Assembly (NCBI GenBank): GCA_934254725.1
Contig: CAKQLR010000017.1
Span: 1 to 36,342 of the forward strand
Length of the DNA stretch: 36,342 nt
From: an uncultured Clostridia bacterium
GTDB lineage: Bacteria > Bacillota > Clostridia > Christensenellales > Borkfalkiaceae
Direction: 5' to 3'
Shown: positions 15,630 through 23,263 of the stretch, piece after piece
Numbering within the stretch: position 1 is the stretch's first letter
Layout: each line of letters starts with the position of its first letter
Position numbers and translations under genes: made by a program
Notes under the pieces: generated by a model
What the model was told of the DNA's origin: nothing
The model's input: the letters and a program-made list of their open reading frames with translations, nothing else
Database searches by the model: none

Positions 15630-16058
15630 ATGAAACTTTCATCGAGATCGAGATACGGCTTGCGGTTGTGTTACATTCTTGCGGAAAACTATCCCGCGCA
15701 CGTATCCGCAACGGTACTTGAAAAAGGAATAAACGTTTCCAACAAGTATATAGAAAAAATAATGCGGCTGCTTATCAGAGAGAAGCTTGTTTCGGCAGAA
15801 CGCGGCGTGACAGGCGGGTACTATCTCGTAAATTCGCCCGAGAATGTGACTGTAGGTCAGATAATAAGGGCGCTCGAGGAAGATATGCAGTTCATCGTAT
15901 GCGTAAGCGAAGGCAACAATTGCGTTTGCCCAACCAAAAACGTATGGCAGAAATTGTACAAAGGTATTAACGACGTTCTCGATTCAATCACTCTTCAGAG
16001 TATGCTTGACGAGAACAAAAACATAAAGGACACCAACGTGTGTAAATCGGAGGAATAA
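15630..16058 (+). CDS. Rrf2 family transcriptional regulator (IscR-like)
   Basis: 142 residues. The N-terminal winged helix starts MKLSSRSRYGLRLCYILAE and includes the recognition region SNKYIEKIMRLLIREKLV, followed by the beta wing with RGVTGGYYL. Cysteines at 91, 98 and 100 (CVSEGNNCVC) lie where IscR holds its [2Fe-2S] cluster, so cluster sensing is likely. It is the first gene of an operon with cysteine desulfurase and scaffold, the usual setting for an iron-sulfur-biogenesis regulator. The ribosome site is weak (AAAGAG). Two dyads upstream are probable operators. Confidence 0.93.
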   Translation: MKLSSRSRYGLRLCYILAENYPAHVSATVLEKGINVSNKYIEKIMRLLIREKLVSAERGVTGGYYLVNSPENVTVGQIIRALEEDMQFIVCVSEGNNCVCPTKNVWQKLYKGINDVLDSITLQSMLDENKNIKDTNVCKSEE

Positions 16059-16062
16059 CTTT

Positions 16063-17256
16063 TTGCTTATGAGAAGAATTTACATTGACCATTCGGCAAC
16101 GACTCCGCTCGACAAAAGGGCGCTTGAAAAAATGCTTCCTTACTTTTCGGAAGTTTACGGCAACCCGAACAGCCAACACTTCTTCGGCAGAGAAGCCATG
16201 AAAGCTGTTGACGAAGCCCGTGACAAAATCGCTTCGTGCATCGGGGCAAAGCCGAACGAAATTTATTTTACTTCCGGCGGAACGGAAGCGGACAACTGGG
16301 CACTCAGGGGTGCGGCACAGCAGTTTGCGCATAAAGGCAAACACATGATTATTTCCAAAATCGAACATGCCGCAATGCTTACAACCGCCAAGGAACTTGA
16401 AAAGCAAGGGTTTGAATTTACCTATCTCGGCGTTGATAAGTACGGCATGATTGACCTCGAAGAGCTTAAAAAAGCCATTCGTCCGGACACGATTTTTATC
16501 GGAGTAATGTTTGCGAATAACGAGGTCGGAACTATTCAGCCGATTAAAGAAGTGGCTCAAATCGCAAAGGAACACGGCATTTTGTGCTTTACCGACGCCG
16601 TTCAGGCAATGGGTACGCTTAAGACGGACGTGAGAGAACTCGGCGTGGATTTGATGAGTTTTTCGGCTCACAAGTTCTATGGACCTAAAGGCATCGGCGC
16701 GTTGTACGTAAGGAACGGCGTTCCTATCGGCAGAATTATTACCGGCGGACATCAGGAGAGAACGAAGCGCGGCGGTACCACGAACGTCCCCGCAATCGTT
16801 GGCTTTGCCGAAGCTCTTTCGATAGCAGAGGAGGAGCTTGACAAAAACGCAAAATATATCGCTTCCCTGCGCGACGCGTTTATCGAAAGAGTGCTTGCCG
16901 AAATCCCTTACGTAAGACTTAACGGACACAGAACGCAAAGGCTTCCCGGCAATGCGGACTTCTCGTTCGAATATATAGAAGGCGAGTCTATACTGTTCTC
17001 GCTTGACCTTGCGGGTATAGCCGTTTCGTCCGGCTCGGCGTGCTCGTCCGGCTCGCTCGAAGCGTCCCACGTGCTGCTTGCCATGGGTGTTCCCGAAGCT
17101 ACGGCACACGGTTCTATAAGATTCACGTTCGGCAAACACAACACTATGGAAGAAGTAAACTACACTGTGGATAAGCTTAAGGAAATTGTTTCCAAGCTTC
17201 GCGATATGTCCCCGCTGTACAGCGAAATGATGAAAGGAGAAGAAAAAAATGTATAA
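16063..17256 (+). CDS. nifS: cysteine desulfurase, NifS/IscS type
   Basis: 397 residues. PLP-dependent class V aminotransferase fold: start IYIDHSATTPLD, TSGGTEADNWAL, the FTDAVQAMG aspartate, PLP lysine in SFSAHKFYGPKG, and the catalytic cysteine in SSGSACSSGSLEASHVL near residue 330. It removes sulfur from cysteine for the scaffold encoded next. GGAGGA at 16049-16054 lies 8 nt from TTG 16063 and 14 nt from ATG 16069; TTG gives the better spacing, but two residues are all that differ. The end overlaps nifU by 8 bp. Confidence 0.96.
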   Translation: MLMRRIYIDHSATTPLDKRALEKMLPYFSEVYGNPNSQHFFGREAMKAVDEARDKIASCIGAKPNEIYFTSGGTEADNWALRGAAQQFAHKGKHMIISKIEHAAMLTTAKELEKQGFEFTYLGVDKYGMIDLEELKKAIRPDTIFIGVMFANNEVGTIQPIKEVAQIAKEHGILCFTDAVQAMGTLKTDVRELGVDLMSFSAHKFYGPKGIGALYVRNGVPIGRIITGGHQERTKRGGTTNVPAIVGFAEALSIAEEELDKNAKYIASLRDAFIERVLAEIPYVRLNGHRTQRLPGNADFSFEYIEGESILFSLDLAGIAVSSGSACSSGSLEASHVLLAMGVPEATAHGSIRFTFGKHNTMEEVNYTVDKLKEIVSKLRDMSPLYSEMMKGEEKNV

Positions 17257-17671
17257 CGATAAAGTAATGGAAGCGTTCTCCAACCCTAAGAACGTAGGTG
17301 AAATTGAAAACCCGGACGGGTTCGGCAAAGTAGGTAACGCGGCATGCGGCGATATTATGCAAATTACGCTGAGAATTAAGGACGACGTTATAGAGGACGC
17401 CAAGTTCAAAACTTTCGGCTGCGCGGCGGCTATCGCTACAAGCTCCACCGCGACGGAAATGGTTAAAGGCATGAAGGTCGAGGACGCCTTGAAGGTTACC
17501 AACAGTCAGGTTGTAGAAAAACTCGAAGGGCTTCCCCCGCAGAAGATTCACTGCTCGGTTCTTGCCGAAGAAGCGATTAAAGCCGCTATAGACGATTACA
17601 GGGCTAAGCAGCAGAACGGCGACGTTTCCGAAGCCGAAAAGGTAAAGGATGAGGACGTCAAATACGTTTAA
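17249..17671 (+). CDS. nifU: iron-sulfur cluster scaffold NifU/IscU
   Basis: 140 residues. Three conserved cluster-binding cysteines are seen in VGNAACGDIM, KTFGCAAAIA and IHCSVLAEEA, and the start MYNDKVMEAFSNPKNVGEIE is typical of the clostridial NifU-like IscU domain. The C-terminal 25 residues are acidic and probably disordered. It accepts sulfur from NifS and assembles [2Fe-2S]/[4Fe-4S] clusters. The overlap with nifS shows translational coupling; a strong terminator follows, so the operon is only three genes and mnmA, often next, is absent. Confidence 0.96.
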   Translation: MYNDKVMEAFSNPKNVGEIENPDGFGKVGNAACGDIMQITLRIKDDVIEDAKFKTFGCAAAIATSSTATEMVKGMKVEDALKVTNSQVVEKLEGLPPQKIHCSVLAEEAIKAAIDDYRAKQQNGDVSEAEKVKDEDVKYV

Positions 17672-17691
17672 TCCGATTTTATAAAAATAAT

Positions 17692-17729
17692 AAAAGCGCT
17701 TGATTTTGTGTGAAATCGGGCGCTTTTTG
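17692..17729 (+). terminator. terminator of the Rrf2-nifS-nifU operon
   Basis: AAAAGCGC (17692-17699) pairs with GCGCTTTT (17720-17727), with an inner GATTT/AAATC extension, followed by T. Confidence 0.85.
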
Positions 17730-17796
17730 CTTTTTACGCGTTTTTTCTTCCGCTCGGAAAATCATAAAACCCGCAAGGTCGGAATATAAATCGAGT

Positions 17797-19212
17797 ATGA
17801 AAAAAATATCTTTTATTTTTTTAATCGTTCTCGTTTTTTCGGCGGTTTGCCTTGGCGGGTGCACGGGCGGAGGAAATCCGATTGAAAACGCGCTTGCCAA
17901 TTCATTCGTTACAATAGAGGCTAAAGTTGAAAACGGAAGCGTCTTTTGCAAGACCACGGTAAACTTTTACAATTGTTCCGAAAACGAAATAAAAAGCATT
18001 CCGTTTGCCATATATTCACAGACGAATGCTAACGGTGACGTGCGCGGCGCGGAAATTCTTGACGTTTCGCAAAACGGAAACAAGCTGAAATACCGCATTT
18101 CCGAAGGCAAGGCTTCGTTAAAACCGACGAGTGATTCTGCTTGTACGGCTTATGCTCTGGAAACGGAACTTGACGAAAGCGTCTATCCGAACGAACGGGC
18201 GGAGTTAGTAATTCAATCCGTCGCGCCGTTCGGCAGGAGTGCCGACGGGCAGGGCGGAGAGAAAACGGAAGTTTTTCTTTCAAGGTTTTATCCCGTGCTT
18301 TTAAGCCTCGGTGAGAACGGATTTTATGAGTTTTGCCAAAGCGAAATCTGCGACGCGTTGTTTTCGGAAGTCGCCTTTATCACGCTTAAATTAGAGGTTT
18401 CGGGCGAATATTCTGTGCTGTGCGGTGGGGAATGCACGCGCACGGAAGTCGGTGAAAAAACCACTGTTTACACTTACAAGCTCGATAATTTCACAGAAGT
18501 CTGTGTTCTTTTAAGCAAGGGCTGCGAGGTATTTTCCGAGGAGAAAAACGGCGTGCGTTACACCTGTTTTTACGACAGGAATACGGATTATGCGGATTTG
18601 TTAAATGATCTGCAGGCTTACGTTGAATTTTTCTCCGAAAAAACGAAATGTATTCCTTTTAAAAGCCTTGCGTTCGCGATAACGGGCGAAACCGAACAAA
18701 TTTGTTCGTTCCCTCGGTTTGTTTTAGCTCCTAAAGAGCAAAATACGGGCGACGAAAACGGAGATACTGCGCGACAATTATTTAAAGCTGCGGGCGAACA
18801 ATGGTTTAAATATGCGGCAAGGTTCAGCGTTTCCGATTATCCGTGCCTTACCGGAGGAATAATAAAAACCTATGAATATTCTTACTTGTCGCATTTAAAT
18901 CCCGCGAAAGCCACTGCGGTAAGACAAACCGATTTAGCCGAATTTTGCGCGTTTTATGGGGCTAATGCCGATTTTACGGATGCAAATCTTTATTTAAAAC
19001 CGCTCTCGGGTTGCGCTTCCCTCAAGGAACTTTCCGCCGGGGAATGCGGACTTGCGGCTTTGACAGACCAGGCGGTTTCGGCTGCGGGCGAAAGCAAATT
19101 CGATACGGCGGTGGCTAAGTTTTTTGCGAAGAGGGCTTATTGCATAAGTATTCCGCAGGAGATAATCAACTACCTTACCGAAGTTTTCCCTCAAGCCGAA
19201 AGTTTGTTTTAG
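17797..19212 (+). CDS. lipoprotein resembling an M1 metallopeptidase without its active site
   Basis: 471 residues from ATG 17797; an earlier frame start overlaps the terminator. A signal peptide ends in a lipobox (VCLGGC, Cys22), so the protein is anchored outside the membrane. The layout follows M1 aminopeptidases: an N-terminal beta saddle (to about 240, with RFYPVLLSLGENGFYE), then a catalytic-domain-like part. At residues 329-337 (FKAAGEQWF), where M1 enzymes have H-E-x-x-H-Q-W-W, Lys, Ala and Glu replace the zinc and catalytic residues. The downstream Glu-containing motif reads YPCLTGGI instead of W-L-x-E-G. I infer a non-catalytic homologue. The match is by eye. Confidence 0.6.
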   Translation: MKKISFIFLIVLVFSAVCLGGCTGGGNPIENALANSFVTIEAKVENGSVFCKTTVNFYNCSENEIKSIPFAIYSQTNANGDVRGAEILDVSQNGNKLKYRISEGKASLKPTSDSACTAYALETELDESVYPNERAELVIQSVAPFGRSADGQGGEKTEVFLSRFYPVLLSLGENGFYEFCQSEICDALFSEVAFITLKLEVSGEYSVLCGGECTRTEVGEKTTVYTYKLDNFTEVCVLLSKGCEVFSEEKNGVRYTCFYDRNTDYADLLNDLQAYVEFFSEKTKCIPFKSLAFAITGETEQICSFPRFVLAPKEQNTGDENGDTARQLFKAAGEQWFKYAARFSVSDYPCLTGGIIKTYEYSYLSHLNPAKATAVRQTDLAEFCAFYGANADFTDANLYLKPLSGCASLKELSAGECGLAALTDQAVSAAGESKFDTAVAKFFAKRAYCISIPQEIINYLTEVFPQAESLF

Positions 19213-19356
19213 CGGGTAGGAAAAAAGCCCGCGGTAAAACTTATTTGCGCAATGTGCTGTCGTTATAAAGTCGTGAGCCGCCTCTATACAATATATATAA
19301 TAAGTTTTTTGTGCACAATAGACAAAATGAGCGGCTAAATTTATATATAATGCCCA

Positions 19357-19385
19357 TTGTTTTTTCCTTAAAAAAAAGGTATAAT
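19357..19385 (+). promoter_or_regulatory. promoter of the ABC ATPase gene
   Basis: TTGTTT (19357-19362), 17 bp, TATAAT (19380-19385). Upstream (19213-19350) is AT-rich DNA with a TTGTGCACAA palindrome (19309-19318) and separated AGCCGC/GCGGCT arms near 19275 and 19332. These may be regulatory but are unassigned. Confidence 0.6.
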
Positions 19386-19448
19386 AAGTACATAGAAGAT
19401 TTTACCCGAAAGGGGCTCAGTTCAACACAGGAGGAGAATTGAAACAAC

Positions 19449-20909
19449 ATGGCTAGTTTAAAGCTTAAAAACATCTATAAGGTTTACGGAAACAACACTA
19501 CTCCTTCCGTTACCGACTTCTCTCTCGACATTCAGGATAAGGAATTCATCGTTCTCGTCGGACCTTCCGGCTGCGGTAAATCCACTACCCTCAGAATGAT
19601 AGCGGGTCTTGAAGAAATCACCGAAGGCGAGCTTTACATCGACGACGTTCTCGTAAACGAAGTTCAGCCTAAAGACAGAGATATAGCGATGGTTTTCCAG
19701 AACTACGCGCTCTATCCTCACATGACGGTTTACGATAACATGGCGTTCGGTCTTAAACTCCGCAAAATGCCTAAAGCCGAAATAGACGAAAGAGTTAAAG
19801 AGGCTGCAAGAATACTCGGCCTCGAAATGTACCTCACCAGAAAGCCGAAGGCTCTTTCCGGCGGTCAGAGACAGCGTGTTGCTCTCGGTCGTGCAATCGT
19901 TCGTGAACCGAAGGTATTCCTTCTCGACGAACCTCTGTCCAACCTCGACGCGAAACTCCGCGCACAGATGAGGACCGAGATTACAAAACTCCACCACAGA
20001 CTTGCTACCACCTTCATTTACGTTACGCACGACCAGGTAGAAGCTATGACCATGGGTACCCGTATCGTTGTTATGAAAGACGGTTATATTCAACAGGTTG
20101 ACGCTCCGCAGAACCTTTACGATTACCCCGCTAACCTTTTCGTTGCGGGCTTCATCGGAACGCCTCAGATGAACTTCTTCGACGCTACCCTCACCGGTAC
20201 TAAGGACAACGTTTATGTCGAATTCGAAGGCGGCAAGATTAAGGTTCCCCATGCGAAGGCTGCTAAAATCATCAACATCGACGATTACCTCAACACCGGC
20301 AAACCCGTAGTATTCGGCGTTCGTCCCGAAGACTTCCACGACGAAGCCGCTTACATCGCTAACTCCAAAGAGACCGTTGTAAAAGTTAAGGTTGACGTTG
20401 TTGAAAAACTCGGCGCGGAAACACTTCTTTACTGCGTATTCGACAAGGGTCAGGAAGAGGAAAATCCCGACGAAATCAAGAGCCTTGTAGACGGCGCTAC
20501 TCAGCTTACCGCTAAGGTTGACTCCCGTTCGACCACCGACAGAGATCAAAAGATCGAAATCGCTATCGACATTATGCATACTCACCTTTTCGATAAGGAA
20601 ACTGAATTCACCATTCTGGAAGGCGAAGGTCAGAAGGCTTACGTTCCCGCTGTTGAAAACGCTCGTAAGAAAGCACGTGACGCTCAGGCTGCTCACAAGG
20701 AAACCGAAGCAGAACTCAAAGCTGCTCAGAAAGCTCTCGCGCTCGCTAAGAAAGCGTACGACAAGAATGCTTCCGACGAGAACAAGGCTAACCTTGACGC
20801 TTGCGAAGCCCGCGTAACCGAAGCTACCGAAAAGGAAACTGCAGCTAAAGAACATGCGGCTACCGTTGCCGAAGAAGCTAAGGCTGAAGAAGAAAGACTT
20901 AAAGCGTAA
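19449..20909 (+). CDS. ABC transporter ATPase, MsmK/UgpC type, with helical C-terminal tail
   Basis: 486 residues. ABC motifs: GPSGCGKSTTLR (Walker A), the Q-loop in MVFQNYALYPHMTV, signature LSGGQRQRVALGRA, Walker B VFLLDEPLSNLDAKLR and switch THDQVEAMTMG. A TOBE/regulatory domain follows, with FGVRPEDFHDEA. This is the ATPase shared by many carbohydrate importers (MsmK, UgpC). No permease or binding protein is next to it, which is usual for such shared ATPases. Residues 391-486 are an extra Ala/Lys/Glu-rich tail, predicted helical or coiled coil, beyond the usual 370-380 residues. Codon use is strongly biased, suggesting high expression. GGAGGAG is 12 nt from ATG. Confidence 0.93.
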   Translation: MASLKLKNIYKVYGNNTTPSVTDFSLDIQDKEFIVLVGPSGCGKSTTLRMIAGLEEITEGELYIDDVLVNEVQPKDRDIAMVFQNYALYPHMTVYDNMAFGLKLRKMPKAEIDERVKEAARILGLEMYLTRKPKALSGGQRQRVALGRAIVREPKVFLLDEPLSNLDAKLRAQMRTEITKLHHRLATTFIYVTHDQVEAMTMGTRIVVMKDGYIQQVDAPQNLYDYPANLFVAGFIGTPQMNFFDATLTGTKDNVYVEFEGGKIKVPHAKAAKIINIDDYLNTGKPVVFGVRPEDFHDEAAYIANSKETVVKVKVDVVEKLGAETLLYCVFDKGQEEENPDEIKSLVDGATQLTAKVDSRSTTDRDQKIEIAIDIMHTHLFDKETEFTILEGEGQKAYVPAVENARKKARDAQAAHKETEAELKAAQKALALAKKAYDKNASDENKANLDACEARVTEATEKETAAKEHAATVAEEAKAEEERLKA

Positions 20910-20930
20910 ATTAAAACAAATAGTTTTCAG

Positions 20931-20965
20931 GCAGACCGTATCGAAGGGTGCGGTCTGCATTTGTA
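20931..20965 (+). terminator. terminator hairpin after the ABC ATPase
   Basis: GCAGACCG (20931-20938) pairs perfectly with CGGTCTGC (20951-20958), loop 12 nt, followed by ATTTGTATGT. The U-tract is poor, so efficiency is uncertain. Confidence 0.55.
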
Positions 20966-21012
20966 TGTAAAAAATAAAAAGCGCCCTGAAACGCGCGTTA
21001 TCGGGTATAAAT

Positions 21013-21885
21013 ATGTTAGAAGTTCTGCTCGACGCTCTCCTCGATACGTTAAAAATATTGCCGTTTTTGTTTGCAATATTTATAATTATATCGCTACTGG
21101 AGCATCGCGTCAACGCAAAAAAACACGCAAAGTTGCTCGGCGGAAGGCTTGCGCCTCTCGTCGGTGCGGGACTTGGCGTCATACCTCAGTGCGGGCTTTC
21201 CGTTATGGCGGTCAAGCTTTTTCAGGAAAACTGTATAACGGTGGGAACACTTATAGCTATTTTCCTTTCCACTTCGGACGAAGCCGTGCCCATACTTATC
21301 AGCGAGGGCAGATGGCAGGAGTTTTTGCTTCTCGTTTCGCTGAAAATGGTAATAGGTATTATCGCGGGCTATGCAGTGGATCTTATTGTGAGGAAGAAAC
21401 CGGAAGGAATTCACAGCGACGACGAGGAGGAGCACGAGGAATTTTCCTGCTGCCACCATTCGGGGGGGAAAAACGAAACAGGCTTTCACAAGTATTTCCT
21501 GCACCCGCTTATTCACTGTTTGAAAACCGCGGGCTTCATTCTTGCGGTAAACGTTATTCTCGGAATAATCGTCTGGGCAGTGGGTGAGGAGAGATTTAAA
21601 AATTTCGTCCTCGGCGCAGGGTATTTTCAGCCGTTCGTTGCAGCGCTCGTCGGGCTTATTCCGAACTGCGCTTCGTCGGTAATTCTTACCGGAGCTTACG
21701 TTTCGGGCAGTTTGTCGTTTGGCGGGTTACTTGCAGGGCTATGTGCCAACGCGGGCGTGGGGCTTGCTCTTCTGTTTAAGGAAAAGAAGGGAATTAAACG
21801 CAACCTTATAATTCTTTTGATTTTATATACGGTGGGCGTTCTTTCCGGCGAAATATTTACCCTTATAGAAATGCTTATTAAATAA
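21013..21885 (+). CDS. ArsP_2-type putative heavy-metal (arsenic/manganese) exporter
   Basis: 290 residues, about eight membrane helices in two related halves. The first half carries VGAGLGVIPQCGLSVMA and STSDEAVPIL; the second carries VALVGLIPNCASSVILTGA and GLCANAGVGL. This repeated IP-x-C pattern is that of the ArsP_2 / 'putative manganese transporter' family. A cytosolic or external loop between the halves (about residues 135-155) is acidic and contains SCCHHSGG, a likely metal-binding spot. The ribosome site is weak. It is about 100 bp after the ABC ATPase, behind a hairpin, so probably its own unit. Substrate metal not determinable. Confidence 0.82.
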   Translation: MLEVLLDALLDTLKILPFLFAIFIIISLLEHRVNAKKHAKLLGGRLAPLVGAGLGVIPQCGLSVMAVKLFQENCITVGTLIAIFLSTSDEAVPILISEGRWQEFLLLVSLKMVIGIIAGYAVDLIVRKKPEGIHSDDEEEHEEFSCCHHSGGKNETGFHKYFLHPLIHCLKTAGFILAVNVILGIIVWAVGEERFKNFVLGAGYFQPFVAALVGLIPNCASSVILTGAYVSGSLSFGGLLAGLCANAGVGLALLFKEKKGIKRNLIILLILYTVGVLSGEIFTLIEMLIK

Positions 21886-21890
21886 AATAA

Positions 21891-21925
21891 AAGGACTTTC
21901 TGTTTTCACCGGAAGTCCTTTTTCG
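21891..21925. terminator. bidirectional terminator between exporter and gerAC
   Basis: A 10-bp stem (21891-21900 with 21911-21920, one G-T) with a 10-nt loop and TTTTT after it. It lies between convergent genes and may serve both. Confidence 0.8.
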
Positions 21926-21955
21926 ATAAAGTCCGTGGTTAGGTGCGGGCTTTTT

Positions 21956-23263
21956 TTATCTGTAACTTTTTGTTTTTACGGTTACCGAAAGCTTTGTGTT
22001 TTGCAGAACCGTGTTCTTCATATTTTCAAAGTAAGCGTTCTGCGTCCTGTATAGTCTGTTTTTAACCTGAAAAACATCTATGCTTTCCGCTCTTGTTTTT
22101 TCGAAAACGCTTTCGATTTTTTCTTTAAAAAATTCGCTTAGTTTTTCAAGTACTTTGTCCGGGACGATGTAATTCTTTACAAGCTCTTTCGGTTCGGAGA
22201 TAATATCCGTATCGTCAAGGCGTACGTCGGTGGTGAGAGAAAGTTTCAAAACGGGCGTTGCCCCCGTAAAACGCAGTTTAATCGACTTTTTTATGTTGTT
22301 AACCGAAAGGAAAACGGTGGCGGTTTTACCTTCGTATTCGGCGTTCGGAACCTCTATGAAAGCCTCCGAAATGGGGTGAGTGAGCATATTGAATACAAGC
22401 GTTTCGTCCCTTTCGAGCACGAGCTTTTTTACACCCTTGTTTAAAAGCGCGGTTGAAGTCGCGTCGAAAATATTGCTCGACTTATTCTTTGACATGCCTC
22501 CGTCACCGCTGTCGTCGCCTTCTCCTCCGCCTTCAGATAGACGCTTTATTTCGTCGCGGTCTTTTATCGTATCCGCCTTAACGGTTTCCAGAGCGTAATC
22601 GTCTGAAGATGAAGTTGCGTTGTTGCCACCTTCGCTTTCGCCCTCGGCTTCCGTAAGTTTAACTATCGGTATAGAGGAAAAACCGCTTTCCGAATAGTAG
22701 CCGATGGCGAATTCTTTAAGGCTTGTTGCGGCGATGGAAGACAGGCTTTCGGAATCCGGCTCTAAAATTTTAGTGACGGAAAATGCGGAAAGCTCGTCGA
22801 GAGGGGTTTTCGCGGAGAGAATTTCTTTTGCGCTTTTTTCCGCCATACACATTCTTGCGGTATCCTGAATTTTGTCCGTTCTTAAAAAGTAATCGAGCGG
22901 CTTCATGATATCTTCGTCGAAAAGACTGCTGCCCAGAACTATAAGATTGCAAAATGAAAGTTTTGTGTACCAACCCGTACTTGTGGATATATGCTCTATG
23001 GCGTCGCCGACTGTTTTTCCGTAGCCCGTGAGCACCGCAGAGTTGTTCGACGCGGTCTGGTCGGTCGCCTGAGGAATGGCAATCTGAACGGAAACTTCGT
23101 AAAGGTCGTCCGCTTTGTCAATGCCTATTGCCGCGATCAACGCAGTCTGTCTGATATCTATAATGGAAAAATCGTTTGACAGATACAGTACGGTAACAAA
23201 CAGTGCCAGCAATAATAAAATTTTGCTTTTTATAAAGCCCGTAAAAAAACCTCGTTTATTCAT
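21956..23263 (-). CDS. gerAC: GerAC-type spore germination protein lacking a lipobox
   Basis: 435 residues, Ger(x)C family, the C subunit of the GerA-type germinant receptor. Family features include DIRQTALIAAIGIDKADDLYEVSVQIAIPQ after the membrane segment and the C-terminal domain ending with FEKTRAESIDVFQVKNRLYR and NTKLSVTVKTK. Usual members carry a signal peptide with a lipobox Cys near residue 20; here residues 12-30 are a hydrophobic helix with no Cys, so it may be anchored by an uncleaved helix. A Ser/Gly/Asp-rich linker sits at about 215-255. ATG 23263 overlaps the gerAB stop (ATGA), with GGGGA as ribosome site. Confidence 0.9.
   Translation of the reverse strand: MNKRGFFTGFIKSKILLLLALFVTVLYLSNDFSIIDIRQTALIAAIGIDKADDLYEVSVQIAIPQATDQTASNNSAVLTGYGKTVGDAIEHISTSTGWYTKLSFCNLIVLGSSLFDEDIMKPLDYFLRTDKIQDTARMCMAEKSAKEILSAKTPLDELSAFSVTKILEPDSESLSSIAATSLKEFAIGYYSESGFSSIPIVKLTEAEGESEGGNNATSSSDDYALETVKADTIKDRDEIKRLSEGGGEGDDSGDGGMSKNKSSNIFDATSTALLNKGVKKLVLERDETLVFNMLTHPISEAFIEVPNAEYEGKTATVFLSVNNIKKSIKLRFTGATPVLKLSLTTDVRLDDTDIISEPKELVKNYIVPDKVLEKLSEFFKEKIESVFEKTRAESIDVFQVKNRLYRTQNAYFENMKNTVLQNTKLSVTVKTKSYR

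Noticed and set aside
15988..17502. 504-codon minus-strand frame opposite nifS and nifU
   Set aside because: Antisense to two certain genes in conserved frames; composition is that of a reverse-complement shadow.
19213..19240. Hairpin GCGGG/CCCGC after the M1-like lipoprotein as a terminator
   Set aside because: Short stem and no T-run after it.
19458..21182. 574-codon open frame on the minus strand opposite the ABC ATPase
   Set aside because: It is a codon-bias shadow: it lies antisense to a strongly conserved gene, has no family match or ribosome site, and is low-complexity Phe/Val/Ser-rich.
20961..21587. 208-codon plus-strand frame overlapping the metal exporter start
   Set aside because: It is in a different frame from the exporter, has no domain and is rich in Arg/Gly/Ser typical of an out-of-frame reading.
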